A DNA stretch of 64,000 nt, from NCBI GenBank assembly GCA_021613335.1, contig JAJTWR010000009.1, positions 17,501 to 81,500 on the forward strand, given 5' to 3'. The stretch comes from Whitmania pigra. Taxonomy: Eukaryota; Annelida; Clitellata; Hirudinida; Haemopidae. Made by a program: the position numbers and the translations under genes. Within the stretch, counting starts at the first letter, position 1. The number at the start of each line of letters is the position of its first letter. Below the pieces are notes generated by a model. That model worked only from the letters and a program-made list of their open reading frames with translations. It ran no database searches and was not told the origin of the DNA. Positions 11,744-23,374 of this stretch are shown here, one piece after another.

Positions 11744-12788
11744 GTCACGTGGAAGAGGTTAAATGACGTCCACCCGTTGACCATCGGACTTCAACCCTTT
11801 CTGGTTGACCCGAGGATCAGGGTTGACCACAACCAGAGGGTCAACGAGTGGAATCTGGTCATCTCGGAGGTCATAGAAGAAGACGAAGGGGTTTACCAGT
11901 GTCAGATCATCACCAAGGACAACGTTGAAGCTTACAACATCACACTGAAGCTTAAACGTAATCGGCTTCTATTACTTCATATTAACATTTAATAATGATT
12001 TCTTATTAATATTTGATATTAATAATTTTAATTTATATTTATTAATAATTATGATATTTAATATTAGCATTTATCATTTAGTTGTTTGAATAATTATAAT
12101 ATTTAATATTAAATAATGAATTCATAATTCCTGCAACCTCAGGAGTCCATCTCAGAGGAGCGAGCGACGTGGAAATGGGTCAACCAGTGTCTCTCCAATG
12201 CAAAGCATCCAATTACCGTGGTCAACCTTCCCAAGTCACGTGGTTCAAGGATGACGTCATACTCCAAGCAGGACGTGACGTCAAGATCGTCCAAGATCTT
12301 CGTGATGAGGCTTTAATCAGTCAGCTCGTCATCGGGAGAAGCACTCATCGAGATGCTGGTCTGTATCGGTGCATGACGCCACAACTCGATTCAGATTCCA
12401 TGCTTGTAAGGATCCGTCACGGTTGGTTGATTTATTGTGATAGTTATTGTAACAATACTATTAATTTTTTTTTAATTGACAAAATAATATTAATATTAGT
12501 ATAACGCATTAGCTTAACAAGAGACACTGCAGTACCTCAAGGAAATTTACCTAAAAAACAAAACAAATATTTTGAAAAACATGACATCATCTCATCATTT
12601 GTCCTCCAGAGTTACCCACGGTGGCTTCAAATTTATTTCAAGAAGTGCTGAGAATGTCCTCGAGTCGAAGCAACAAACTCTCTTCAAAGCAGACGACAAC
12701 GTGTCTCATAACTGACAATTTACACGCGTTGTTGTTGTTGTTGTCCATCGTTGCTGTTGTTTTTGATTTCTTCTTTCCATCTTTGTGA
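11744..12788 (+). CDS. 3' exons of a GPI-anchored two-Ig-domain protein (IgLON/lachesin-like)
   Basis: Three plus-strand exons join in frame: 11744-11957 (phase 1 donor), 12143-12421 (phase 1) and 12610-12788. The first encodes most of a V-type Ig domain: W in VTWKRLND, then LTIGLQPF, DPRIRVD, WNLVISEV, and DEGVYQCQI with the domain cysteine. The second encodes a C2-type domain with its Cys pair (VSLQCKAS ... GLYRCMTP) and the core WFKDD. The third is a linker followed by a hydrophobic tail (LLLLLSIVAVVFDFFF) and a stop, the form of a GPI-attachment signal. Family members are neuronal adhesion molecules on the cell surface. The signal-peptide exon and the first half of domain 1 are upstream and unseen. 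Assignment to IgLON, DPR or lachesin is not resolved. Confidence 0.78.
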
Positions 12789-13356
12789 ACAAATCGTCGG
12801 TGGTTTAAGCCTCAAATGTAAGTAACCATCAATGTGGCGCAATAACGATATTCTTAAGGAGACCAATGTATCTTTTATGTATCTGATTTTTATAAATTAT
12901 TATTTCATATAGTAATAATAATTAATAATATTAACAATAATAATAATAATGTTATTATAATTAATAATAATAAACGTTAATAATGATATTACACAATTGG
13001 TTTATTTATTATATTGATATCAAATAACTATGAATCGTTTTAATTCCTTAAAAAACTTAAAATTTATCTAAAACATTTCAACCGCTTCCCCAAAAATAAC
13101 TTGTTGGAGTCTTTAAGTGGCCCCTGACCTTCCAAGACCTCATTGTTGAGGATAGGTTGGGTCTAGATTAGGAGGACTTTATTCATTCTTGCAGCCATCA
13201 TAAAATCTTTATTTATTATGCTTTTCAGAATTCTTGACATTTAAAAAATAAATTTTAGAGAAAATTTAATGAACCCAACGACATGTTAGAGGAATCCTAA
13301 TTAATCCAGTAAAATTGTAAAAAGTAAAAAAGATAGATTGAAATATATTATGTTCT
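12789..13356. other. Convergent 3' regions of Ig gene and GNAT gene 1
   Basis: Non-coding, with short AAT tracts near 12905-12975. It holds the 3' untranslated regions of two genes that converge here. Confidence 0.5.
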
Positions 13357-15288
13357 TTAAAGTTTCGAGACTGAAACAGGAATAATATTCTTCTCGATTT
13401 GTTTGATCAATTCTTCCATGGCTGGGTGCTCAAGGCTGACGTAACGAATAACTTGTCCTTGCCATCCGACTGATGGTGCATAGGCTGTCCTTGGAATATA
13501 ACCCACCGTCAGGTCCTTTAAAGAGGCAAAGGTTCCATCGATGGCACTACGAACGTTTACATTACTCTCCAAAAAGTCATTAACCATACTTTTAAATCCC
13601 AATTTCTTCATGAAGTATTTTTCCAAAAGAATTAATTGCTTTCCTAGTCCTTGGTTTTGAAATTGTTCGCCGATGACGATTGAAGACTCGGCAGTTTTGC
13701 TCTTTTTCGATCTAACGTGCCACGAAACGCTGAGAAGTGAGCATCCAATTACGGAGGATTTGTTGCTCGATGTGTTGACGTCAGTCTCGAGTTCATCTCG
13801 ACAGGTTTCGTAAATAATGTTGTAGCAATCGACCACGAGCGATTTGAAATAGAGGAGTGTGGGATATTCGTTGACTCCATAACCGCGACCAATCCCGGAA
13901 GCCTCTTGAAACAATTTGAACATGATGTCGAGGTCGCTCTTCAAAGCCGGTCTTACGAGGATGACTTTTCCATTCTGAGTTTTGAACTTCAGAGGCAGGA
14001 AGGGAAGAGTAAGGAAAGGAGTTTCCCTGAAGATGTTCTCGATGTTTTCACGTTCGCACCATCGATCACTTTGGAAGATGATTTCACTCAGTTCTCTTGG
14101 CTGGAAATACAAACAATAATAAAGTCATTTAGATTAATTTTATGATTTGAAATTTAAACTCAAAGTATCAAACAATACTTTTCGAGGTGCTGCAAAATTT
14201 TTTAACAACACGAAATCTTCTTCGTTTGTTCCGAGGATCCTTATTCCATCAGGGATGCACGCCACGACCTGGAAACCAATTTTCTGGAGCATTTTCAGCC
14301 TCTCTGGATGAGTCTTCGGACAAACCTTTATCAAGGCGTCCGTGTAGCTTAAAATGAACGTGAATTAAGGTTCAAATGAAACACAAACATTCTGGATGGA
14401 TGGATGGATGGATGGATGGATAGCATACCACAGCACACCGCGTATCTGTGTCAATACCATAAAAAAACCAACCCAACTTGAATGTCTTCTGACAGCTGAA
14501 CACCAAGTAAGACGAGTGAAATGAACTTTATTTCTCTGCTGCACTTGTTCTCTTCTGACGAGGATTCTTCACCACTGCTGTTGCTGGTACCGATCCATTT
14601 CTGGTCGTAATAAACTCCCAACGTCGTTTGGCAACTGTCGACTGTCCTTTGAGAAATAATTTTAAAATGATTATGATTTTATATTAAAATTAATAAGTAT
14701 AACTGCCTCGAAATATTTTAAATGAGCGAATCTTTAATACGGCTGTTGTATCTCAAAGAATTTGACTTTTCAAATTCATTTCAATCTTATTTTAAAATAT
14801 AAATCTTTTGACATTGACTATCTATGTATGCATTGACTAAATATGTATGCTAAATAAAATTAGAGCAACTTCAGTCTAAGAACTCAGTTTTGAGTAAAGT
14901 TGACGCACCTTGCTGTCATGCACGGTTGAATGGAAATGAATGCTTTGATGTCACCGCCAGAACAACCTCCATTAGGAACGCTTTTAAGGACAAAAACTTC
15001 GGAAACGTCCAATAATCGGAACAACTCGTCATCTTCAAACTCATCCTGTCCTATGTTGTCTCCAATAAGTGCTGCTTCTTGAACAAACTTTTCACAGATG
15101 TTCAAATCTTTTATCTTAGCATAATCCAATAGCAGGGATTGTTCATTATTTGCTCGAGACTTTATTTCCAGAGGTTCAGCAAACCATCCATCCTCAGCTT
15201 TCACGGAGAGGCTCACGGTCTTTGGCAAATTTAAAATCTTTGTTTGATAAGTTCGATCTCTTAAAATAGAATTTTCTTCTATATCCAT
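13357..15288 (-). CDS. GNAT-type acetyltransferase, paralogue 1
   Basis: Four minus-strand exons join cleanly: 15288-14909, 14646-14473, 14347-14179 and 14100-13357 (phases 2, 2, 0), giving 488 residues. The N-terminal half contains DSCQTTLGVYYDQKW and then YTDALIKVCPKTHPERLKML-KIGF, which resembles the C-terminal half of a GNAT fold. The last exon carries a second GNAT-like unit: VILVRPALKSDLDIMFKLF, GYGVNEYPTLLYFKSL, and the acetyl-CoA loop SIVIGEQFQNQGLGKQL (Q/R-x-x-G-x-G/A type). The substrate is unknown. Start choice: the first ATG of the open exon, aligned with the paralogue. It is divergent from paralogue 2 at 18.8 kb, with identical intron positions and phases, so the two arose by gene duplication. 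Confidence 0.8.
14396..14421. repeat. (GGAT)n microsatellite in intron
   Basis: TGGATGGATGGATGGATGG array inside intron 2 of GNAT paralogue 1. Confidence 0.85.
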
Positions 15289-16032
15289 TATCGTTTAAAA
15301 TAAGGTGGTTATAATTTATTAGTAATTTGACTTAATATTTTTTGATTCAATAACTTGAAATCTAAAAAATGTAAAAGGTTTCATTTCTTAAAAATGTCAA
15401 TTTCTACGCCTCCATCCAAAGTTCGTCGTTCGCATCATTTACATTGAACTTCAGTACTTTGGGTTGTGACCAAACTATATTCAGAAGTAAGCAGTTGATT
15501 TATGTTTAGTGAAATAGAAATCCTAACTTAAAATAATTTAATGTAATGTTAATCTCTCATTGAAACATTCAATTAATAAACTTTAATAAATGAAACAAAT
15601 GAATAAATAATAAATTTCACATTTACAAATATTTTTGATTCTTAAATAAATCAATATTTACAAAAGTGTCTCCGAACATTAACCCGCATTAACTAAATCC
15701 TTTGTCGTCGAAAGCAGGTCTCGAACCCGCGTGTCAGAAATGTTCGGAATAGGTGGGCGAGCTTTGACGAGGAAAGCCACTAAAAGTTTATTGTATCTTA
15801 ATGTTCGCCAATAAAAATTACTAATTAGTTCATAACTTATAAACTTATCGGGAGTCGTAAAGCAACCTATTTAAGTTGAAACAATCTGATGTAATTTTGT
15901 AAATTGATTAAATAATGTTGAAGTGATAATAATAAATTGATTTCCAAATTAAGACCTTAGGTAGAGTTTAAGTAAACATTAGTGAAATTAAATTTACATT
16001 TAGTAAAAGAATGAATAGAAAAACCCTTTTAA
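15289..16032. other. Upstream region of GNAT gene 1
   Basis: AT-rich. At about 15715-15730 the minus strand contains GGTTCGAGACC with a pairable T-arm, a tRNA-like B box, but no full cloverleaf could be folded by eye. No protein gene is seen. Confidence 0.4.
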
Positions 16033-16430
16033 ACTTTTAAATATCCCATTGATATTGACAAGTTATCATTTAAATTTCTTTTTAACACAAATTTCTAATC
16101 CAATTACAACAAAAACACCTCTTCTTAAAACCGCAATATTCGTAAAGTATATAAGTGCTTCATGCAGCATTACGTGTGACGTCGACGAAGCGATGAAGGG
16201 TAAACGTACGGGTCTTTGTGGCCCCATCGACCCTGGGAAAGTCCCCGGACGTCCGGCAGCGATGCCTCGGGCTTGAGTCTGACCTCCTCACAAAAACCCT
16301 CCCCGCAAGAGCTGAGAACCTGTCGAGCTCGAGGGTTGTGAGGGTAATCGTCACAGCACAGTCATTCGACTCATGAGCGTGGACTTGTTCCTCTGCTCTC
16401 ACAACACAACGGGGCTTATCATCGGCGTGC
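16033..16430 (+). repeat. Segmental duplicate A (RMRP unit with promoter)
   Basis: About 395 bases from ACTTTTAAATAT through the RNA 3' end are repeated at 27670-28064 in the same orientation. The RNA part differs at only about 6-7 positions. The 140-base promoter flank differs far more and has indels. Confidence 0.9.
16111..16155 (+). promoter_or_regulatory. External Pol III-type promoter of RNase MRP RNA copy 1 (PSE candidate plus TATA)
   Basis: TATATAA at 16148-16154 lies about 22-28 bases before the inferred RNA start. The segment AAAAACACCTCTT at 16111-16123 is kept almost unchanged upstream of copy 2 although the surrounding flank has diverged, so it is the best proximal sequence element candidate. 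A PSE plus a TATA box upstream is the usual layout for metazoan RNase MRP genes. Confidence 0.6.
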
Positions 16431-16437
16431 TTTTTTT
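16174..16437 (+). ncRNA. RMRP: RNase MRP RNA, copy 1
   Basis: A GC-rich island of about 258 bases in AT-rich DNA. It contains the conserved region I of RNase MRP RNA, GGGAAAGTCCCCGGAC (16236-16251), followed by a GGCAG-GATGCC segment as in animal MRP RNAs. Near the 3' end is ACGGGGCTTATCATC (16409-16423), the conserved region V that pairs with region I in the P4 pseudoknot. The 5' end (GTGTGACGTCGACGA) can pair with the 3' GCGTGC to close P1, and a T7 terminator follows at 16431-16437. The product guides RNase MRP, which cleaves pre-rRNA in the nucleolus. The exact 5' end is inferred. Antisense reading frames over it are artefacts. Confidence 0.9.
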
Positions 16438-17076
16438 ACACACGACTTAATAATATCGCAAGAAAGATTTTTTTTTTGTTTGAGTGTGTTGAATGAACTT
16501 GAGAATTCAGAAAGTTGCGAGAGTATTACTTAATTTGTGCTTCAATTTAAGCAGTTTGTTTCTCGATTAAAGTTTCATGCGATGCTGTTGGGAAGCAATT
16601 CACAATTTAAAACAACTTGGATTTTCAGGTCAATTGGAATGAAATGAGATTCAAATGTTTTGCCACGAAAGTCGATGCTTGGAGACTCGTTTGACATTTA
16701 TTAGTTCTTTGTTAAATGAAATATAAAAATACTCCTAAAGAATAAATTGTTTTCACTTGATGTCATTGTGATTTTTTAACATTTTATTTTGATTCTTTGC
16801 ACAACTCAAAATTCAGCTATGACGTGTGTGTAATTGAATTTTCTCTTACAATTTCACTAATCAGAGTTCTTATTAAACGTGCTATTTTATCGGTTCATAT
16901 TATAAATTATGTTTATGTTCTTAATTGATAGAGCATTTATCGAATTTATTGTAGTTATGTCGTAAAATATATCATTTCATCGAAATAGGTTTTTGTAATA
17001 GAAAAAACTCCAGTTTAATGTTTATCAACCGTAACTGTTACAAACAATATTAACTGATTGAGATTTGACTTTGCAG

Positions 17077-17978
17077 TTTCTGAAGAAAATGGTTTCACGT
17101 GTTCAGTCTGTAAGTTTCATTTTTTTACTTTTAGGAATTTTGAGTTTTTATATCTGCAGATCGTATTGTAAAAGACGGTATTGAGAATATTAAGAATAAG
17201 ACAATTTAATTACTAAATATTTTCCTGTTAGTTAAGCTTTGATTCGAAATAAAAAGTATTTTTACAACCAAAATATTGTATGAATTGCCAAAACCGGCAA
17301 ATTGTTGAAAAAATATTAAAAATCATATTGAATTGAATAAATAAACAAATATCAGATTTAAATAGATAGCTGTTGTTTCATGCTTATTACATCGGAAGTA
17401 TTTCATAATAGTTTCATAATTTCATATCGGAGTTCCGATAATTCTTTTCCTTTTCTTTGAATTTTTTCAATAAAGCATAATTCTTTACTAAAGCAAGTTT
17501 AGTTTTTATTAATTATTATTTATCAATAATTAACTTTTAATAAAAATGTCATTAAACTCCAAAAACTCATGACGCATGCACCCCAATAGTCGTTTGGTTC
17601 CTGGGCTTCAGCATAGGCATAATGCTTTCCCTCTTGATGGCAATAGGTGGATTAATCCTGCTCTATATTTACCTGGCCAGCAACTACCAGTACGTTTATT
17701 TTCTAAATCCGTATTGACTAAATTTTCAAAAGTGGCTTGAAAAATACTTTTAATTTTTTATTTCGGTTGTTGAGCAAATAAATTCAACAAAAATAATAAA
17801 AATATGCCACAATCATTTGAGTTTTATCATAGGCATTGCGGAAATATGATTTTTAAATGGTTTAATTATTCCTGATTATTTTTATAGACACCGCTTCCAG
17901 AGGTTAAAGGCACCTTTTCCGAAAGTTAGGAAAAGCAAAGGAAAATTATCTTTGGAAACATTTGAAAGGAATAATTAA
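17077..17978 (+). CDS. 3' exons of a single-pass membrane protein (unrecognised)
   Basis: Three exons join with matching phases: 17077-17109 (SEENGFTCSV, phase 1 end), 17590 to about 17688, and 17888-17978 with stop TAA. The middle exon is one hydrophobic helix (VVWFLGFSIGIMLSLLMAIG, then GLILLYIYLA), spliced at a CA|GTACGT donor. The last exon gives a basic cytoplasmic tail (HRFQRLKAPFPKVRKSKGK) ending ETFERNN. The topology is therefore an extracellular N-terminus and a short basic C-tail of about 33 residues. The phases mean an upstream exon must supply the start. It was not found in the 640 bases after the MRP gene, so MRP may even lie in its intron. No family was recognised. Confidence 0.5.
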
Positions 17979-18791
17979 GTTCTGAAAAAAACGAATAAAC
18001 CCTTAAAAGCACACTTTAATATAACTGAAATAATAAGATTTATTTTGAATTTTGGCAGAAATGTTATCTTTTCATCCACTTTATGTTTCATGCCTTCAGT
18101 GAAGAGTTCTTTCGAAGGTTTTGTAAGCATGAGTTTTTATTTTTAAATTTATTTCAGCCAACTTTTAGCAAGTTCCATCACCTAAGCTTCTCATAAATCA
18201 ATGTAGCGTGTCTGAGCGTTATAAAGTTCTAGTCAGATTATTTCGCTTATTCGGGGATTTTCGGTTTTTATCTTCACAAATGCATGATAATGCTGACAAT
18301 TACAATTATTACATTTGACGAATTAATTTAAATTGTCAACTAAGAATTTCAAGCAAAATGATTAATTTGTGATTACGTGGTTTTTGCTTAAATAAGAAAA
18401 TTTTTTTTTAAATATTCTTGTTTACTAAAATCGTTGCAGCAAGAACCATCATTCAATGTTAAAATCATGATAACTTTGATTGCTTTCAAGAATTTCTTGT
18501 TTTTTATTTACGTTTGCAAAAAAATACTAAAGTTTTATCATTTGTCACGTGTCTGTAAAAGTTCAGGCCGCTCTTGGACTTTGAGCTTACAGTTTAGTGA
18601 ATGCCTACTTATTGTTCTTGTTTCATTGATCTAAAAAAAAGAAATTGGTGATGTTACATAAGACTAGAAAATATGCTCAATAGAATTGTATTTTAAGAAT
18701 TGTTTTAAAAGTGGAATAGAACGGAGATATATTAAATGTTTAATTATTAATAAATTATAAATTAAAATAATGAGTTTATAAAGCTATTAAA
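17979..18791. other. Spacer between membrane-protein exons and GNAT gene 2
   Basis: AT-rich. A 66-residue frame at 18434-18634 has no recognisable similarity and no splice support. The promoter of GNAT paralogue 2 is expected near its right end. Confidence 0.4.
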
Positions 18792-20576
18792 ATGGAAGGC
18801 TTGAATGGTAAAATCCTTCGTAGTCGTTCATTTCATGCAGAGTATGTTGCTCTTCCGAAATATTTCCGGTTTAATATTCTGAAGGAAGATGAATTAGATC
18901 TCATGAGAGAGCAAATTGAATGCTTAATTACCGAAATAAGTGGAAAGCAACTGATAGAAGAATGGTCGACCTTTGTTCTTGATTATGCGAGGTTGCAAGA
19001 CCTAGAAATCTGCTCTGAATTTGTAAAAGAAGCTGCCGAAGCGGGAGACAACGTTGGTCAAGACGAGTTTGAGAACGATGAACTTTTGGAAGTTTTAAAA
19101 ATATCTGAAGTATTTGCCCTCAAAAGTATTCCTAGCAAAAACAAAATAGCAGGTTTTAAAGCTTTTATTTCTATTCAACCTTATTTTGGAACGAGGTAGG
19201 CATATTTTGGTTGGCTAATAATCATTACATTATAATGTGATCGCCAGATTAAGTAAACTGAACATATATACATATCAGAACATTGGACTCATGCCAAACA
19301 TTACTGGCCATATACTATGACCAAAAATGGATGAACGAAAGCCTCAGCTTTTTAACAAATGAACTGTCTGCAAAAGATGTTGTTTACTCTACTCTTGTTT
19401 TACTAGGAATAAAGTTGATAAAAGAAATAAGGATAGGGTAAATATCAACCGTACTAACGTAATTCTATTATTGCTCTATTATTGCTCATTCACGACATCA
19501 GAATTCAGATTCTTTAAATATATTAATAGATACACTGATGTGATGTTGCGTGTTTGTCCAAAAACACATCCACATCGACTGAGGATGGTTCAGAAAATCG
19601 GATTCAATTTTGCTGCTTGTATTCCGAGAGGAATTTTGATAAATGGGAGTTTAGAAGAAGATTTCATTTTTTTCAAGTCCATTTCACCACCTCGAAAGGT
19701 TTGTTGAAGCTTTGAGTTTAAAAACTTCAAAATGTTGCTTGTCTTAATAATTTATCTTTGAATTTTATCGACTTGAGGAACAAAGATGATGTGAGGATTG
19801 TGAAGATAGAATAATTTGTTATTTGACAGCCGAGAGGACAAGGCGAAGTAATAAAGTTGATTGCCTCTTCTTTCGTTGAGGGTGAAGTAAATGAGATGTT
19901 TTCACAAAAACCCTTCCACAACATCGTTGCACTTCCTCGTCTTTTGAAAACGGAAAATGGCAGCTTTATTCGCATAAGAAATGCTCTGAAAAGTGATGTT
20001 GATTTGATGTATTCCATGTTCAATGAGGCTGCTCAAGAAAGCACGGGATACGGAATCAATGAGTTTCCTACTCTGAGTTACTTCAGGTCGTTGATTATGG
20101 ACAGCTACAACGTTATTTACGAACTAGTGCAAGGTGATACTTTAAGGACTGATGACGAAATTTCTGGCGGCAAATTAATCATTGCCTGTTCCATTATACG
20201 ATCATCTTGGCACTCGAGATCAAAAAATGCGAAGATTGCCGAGTCATCGTTTGTGGTCGAAAAGCAATTCAGAGGTTTGGGCTTCGGAAAGGAACTTTGC
20301 ATATACCAGTTGTTGATGGCAAAAAGCCTCGGTTATACTTCCATCATCAACGATTTCTTAGAAAGTAACATTAAAGTTCACCGAATTCTCGACAAGGTTT
20401 TAAAGTCTCTCAACCCTTCCACTATTGGCTTCATTCCCAGGTCAAATTTTAATGCAGAATTTGGATGGGAAGGTCAGATCATCCAATATGCCAGTCTAAG
20501 CCATCCTAACTTGGAGCTTCTCATGCATAACTTTTCTGTTCAGCCTATCACCTATGGATTATTTTCGAAATTGTGA
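18792..20576 (+). CDS. GNAT-type acetyltransferase, paralogue 2
   Basis: The exons are 18792-19195, 19279-19437, 19530-19698 and 19830-20576, giving 492 residues with phases 2, 2 and 0, exactly as in paralogue 1. Exon 2 gives TLDSCQTLLAIYYDQKW and exon 3 gives YTDVMLRVCPKTHPHRLRMV-KIGF. Exon 4 gives IRIRNALKSDVDLMYSMF, GYGINEFPTLSYFRSL and the acetyl-CoA loop SSFVVEKQFRGLGFGKEL, then NDFLESNIKVHR. It looks like a tandem GNAT protein with one weak N-terminal and one well-formed C-terminal unit. Function and substrate are unknown. It may be cytosolic, as no signal or membrane segment is visible. The two paralogues are transcribed away from each other over a 3.5-kb gap that holds the RNase MRP gene. 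Confidence 0.82.
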
Positions 20577-21299
20577 TTATAAAATTATTTTATTAAAGTA
20601 ATTTCTAATAAAATAAAATTTATTATTTGAATAATTAAATTAATAACAAAAATAACCTTATTATTTATTCATTTTGAATTAACTTCATTACATTTTAGCA
20701 GATGTAAATTTGTCAATTATTAAAATGAAATACCTTTGAAGGACAGGACTTTTATAGTGTCATTCAATTTTTTATGAAAGTGTGATTGAGTGAAATATTA
20801 CTAAAGTAGCCTATTGTTCGTTTGTTCGTAATAGTAATTATAGTTATAAAATTACTAATATTACTAATATTACTAATATTACTAATATTATATACAGCAT
20901 ACAAAAACGTGCAATGTTTTTTTTTATTGTGACCTTGACAGACTACAAATTTACTTAAATAGAGAATCACTTTCCAGATATGACTGAAGCAAGATTTCAA
21001 TAAAATTACTTATTCATGATTACTTATTTGTAATCAAATTATTATTATTATTAACGTATGAATTCCAATCGAATGAATTCCAAATGAATGATATTGCTGG
21101 ATTATGTAAACAATTCAATCTTTTTCATGATCATTCATTCCACACCATTTAAAATCAATGCATTACAAATCCGATTCTAATTCTTCTTTAATTAAACCGC
21201 ATTTAAATCGTGCACAATTTATTATGCAATGTGAAACTTTTTATAGTGACATAAATTGAATTTTAAACATCGTATTTTCTTTTTTTCAATGAAATAATA
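20577..21299. other. AT-rich stretch downstream of GNAT gene 2
   Basis: Non-coding, with an ACTAATATT pentamer-like repeat at 20850-20890. No gene is recognised. Confidence 0.4.
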
Positions 21300-21778
<479 letters not shown>

Positions 21779-22263
21779 GAGGTCGGGGTATTTCGCCATA
21801 CCCTGTAACCGCTAAGCGCTCATTTTACGGAGGTTTTTTGAGCAGGTGGGACCTTTCTCGTCGAAAGATGGGAGCGCGTGTACGATACTACATTTGAACT
21901 GTACGATTTATATCGTAGCGATCAGTTGTAATTGGGTTACGTATCGTCTGGTTGTAATGGCCAGATACACTAACCGCCCTGGATGCGGTCCCATGACATG
22001 AGACGCTAGAACCGGTCACAAAATTCCCAGGGAGGGTGAAACTCCCCCCTGTAAGACATAGTCTGGGTGTGCACCGGAACTTGTATAATGATTTGAACTA
22101 GACCACTGGTCCTGGATGGGTGAAATCCCCTTCTGTAAGACGTACGTCAGGTGTGGTCAATGAACAATGGTCTCGAGGGATAAAATCCAAAAGATGACGC
22201 TTGCGTTGGGAGCGCCCAGACGCGCGCTTCGCGCGCTTGGTGTTCGCTCGCTTCGCTCGACTC
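21779..22263. repeat. Unclassified moderately GC-rich segment with internal duplication
   Basis: Two related sub-repeats, GGGTGAAACTCCCCCCTGTAAGAC near 22035 and GGGTGAAATCCCCTTCTGTAAGAC near 22118, lie about 84 bases apart, each followed by a TCTGGGTGTG/TCAGGTGTGG-type block. The composition contrasts with its AT-rich surroundings. It starts at the end of a TAA array and ends at a transposon terminus, so it is probably part of an unidentified mobile element. Confidence 0.45.
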
Positions 22264-22439
22264 ACCGTGTTTCCCAGAAAATAAGACAGTGTCTTATATT
22301 AATTTTTTCTCATAGGGGAGCAGTTCTCAGCCTTTCTGACGCCAATACCCCAAGCAGCATTTGCCGCGCTGCGGCGACCCCCCCAACAACAAAATTAATT
22401 TCATTCAGGGATCATTGCCGTTGTTACCTTCATTTCTAA

Positions 22440-22735
22440 ATATTAAATTTAGTTAGTTTTAAATATTTATTTATTTTATTTAATATCAAACTGAAGGGTC
22501 CTTGAGACCACTAACACAAGTCTGTACAATTTACATGCAAAAAGAACAACACAAGCTCCGAATGTTAAGGGTAATCAGGTATATTTTAAGAAACTATTAA
22601 TGTCAAAGTCGTATTTAAGTTCACAATTTCATTTGGCAATGCATTCCATGATTTAACCATTATTTTATTGCAGAAAGAATATTTGGGTAATATTTTCAGT
22701 ATCTGCTTACCCACCAACATTTTACATGCCAATAC
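22440..22735 (-). mobile_element. LINE RT-tail fragment (minus)
   Basis: The minus strand gives FCNKIMVKSWNALPNEIVN, the same motif as the LINE tail at the left edge and the one just to the right on the other strand. The rest is too decayed to follow. Confidence 0.6.
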
Positions 22736-22937
22736 TTAATGAAATCCTAATTTTCATTGCCTTTCCCTTCTTTCCACCTTCTACAACTGGATGTCGTGCC
22801 TCGTCGAACCTCTTTATTAAATTAATATTTCACTCAAATTTTACCGATATTACGTTATTAACTTCAATATCGACAAAAAAGAAAGTGCTCAAAGGCGATA
22901 CACTAAGTCAATTCCATCCCTAGCATCGTATCCATAT

Positions 22938-23374
22938 ATGGAGAGACTAAGGTTGCTCAGGCTTCCAACCTTGGAAAGGCGGCGACAGCTGGCTGATTTA
23001 ACACTTTGCTTTAAAATATTACATGGCTTTACTAACTTCTCCTTAATACACTCCCTCCTTGCTCAAAACTATACAGGAACAAGAGGACATTGTCTCAAAC
23101 TTAAACAAAATAATTATTCCACAGACAGTATTAAATTTGCCTTTTGCAATAGAATTGTAAAGCCACGGAACGCATTGCCATGTGATGTCGTTGAATCAAC
23201 CACGGTCTCCCGTTTTAAGGCAATGACACGTGACCTCGACTTTAGTCATTACTTAAATTACATTCAATTTATATGCTACCTTTGTGTACATGCCGGTCGA
23301 TGCATATGTTTTTGCAATTGTGTTAGTGGTCCGACTGGGCCCTTCAATTGTGTCTAATAAATAAATAAATAAAT
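22938..23374 (+). mobile_element. LINE RT C-terminal fragment with 3' tail (plus)
   Basis: The frame starts MERLRLLRLPTLERRRQLAD, then has TLCFKILHG, a GTRGHCLKL block and FCNRIVKPRNALPCDVV, the end of a CR1/L2/jockey-like reverse transcriptase. A short 3' UTR ends in an AATA repeat at 23356-23374, the likely priming tail. It is 5'-truncated and lies inverted relative to the neighbouring fragment. Confidence 0.8.

Noticed and set aside
15700..15785. tRNA gene on the minus strand
   Set aside because: Only a T-arm and B box can be formed. No acceptor or D arm fits at the right distance.
16160..16402. Antisense frame over the RNase MRP gene (and its twin at 27794-28066)
   Set aside because: Open only because the RNA is GC-rich. 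The conserved MRP RNA blocks explain the sequence.
17089..17109. MVSRVQS as the start of the small membrane protein
   Set aside because: That frame is phase 0 and gives a stop after splicing to the transmembrane exon. The alternative frame SEENGFTCSV joins correctly, so the exon is internal.
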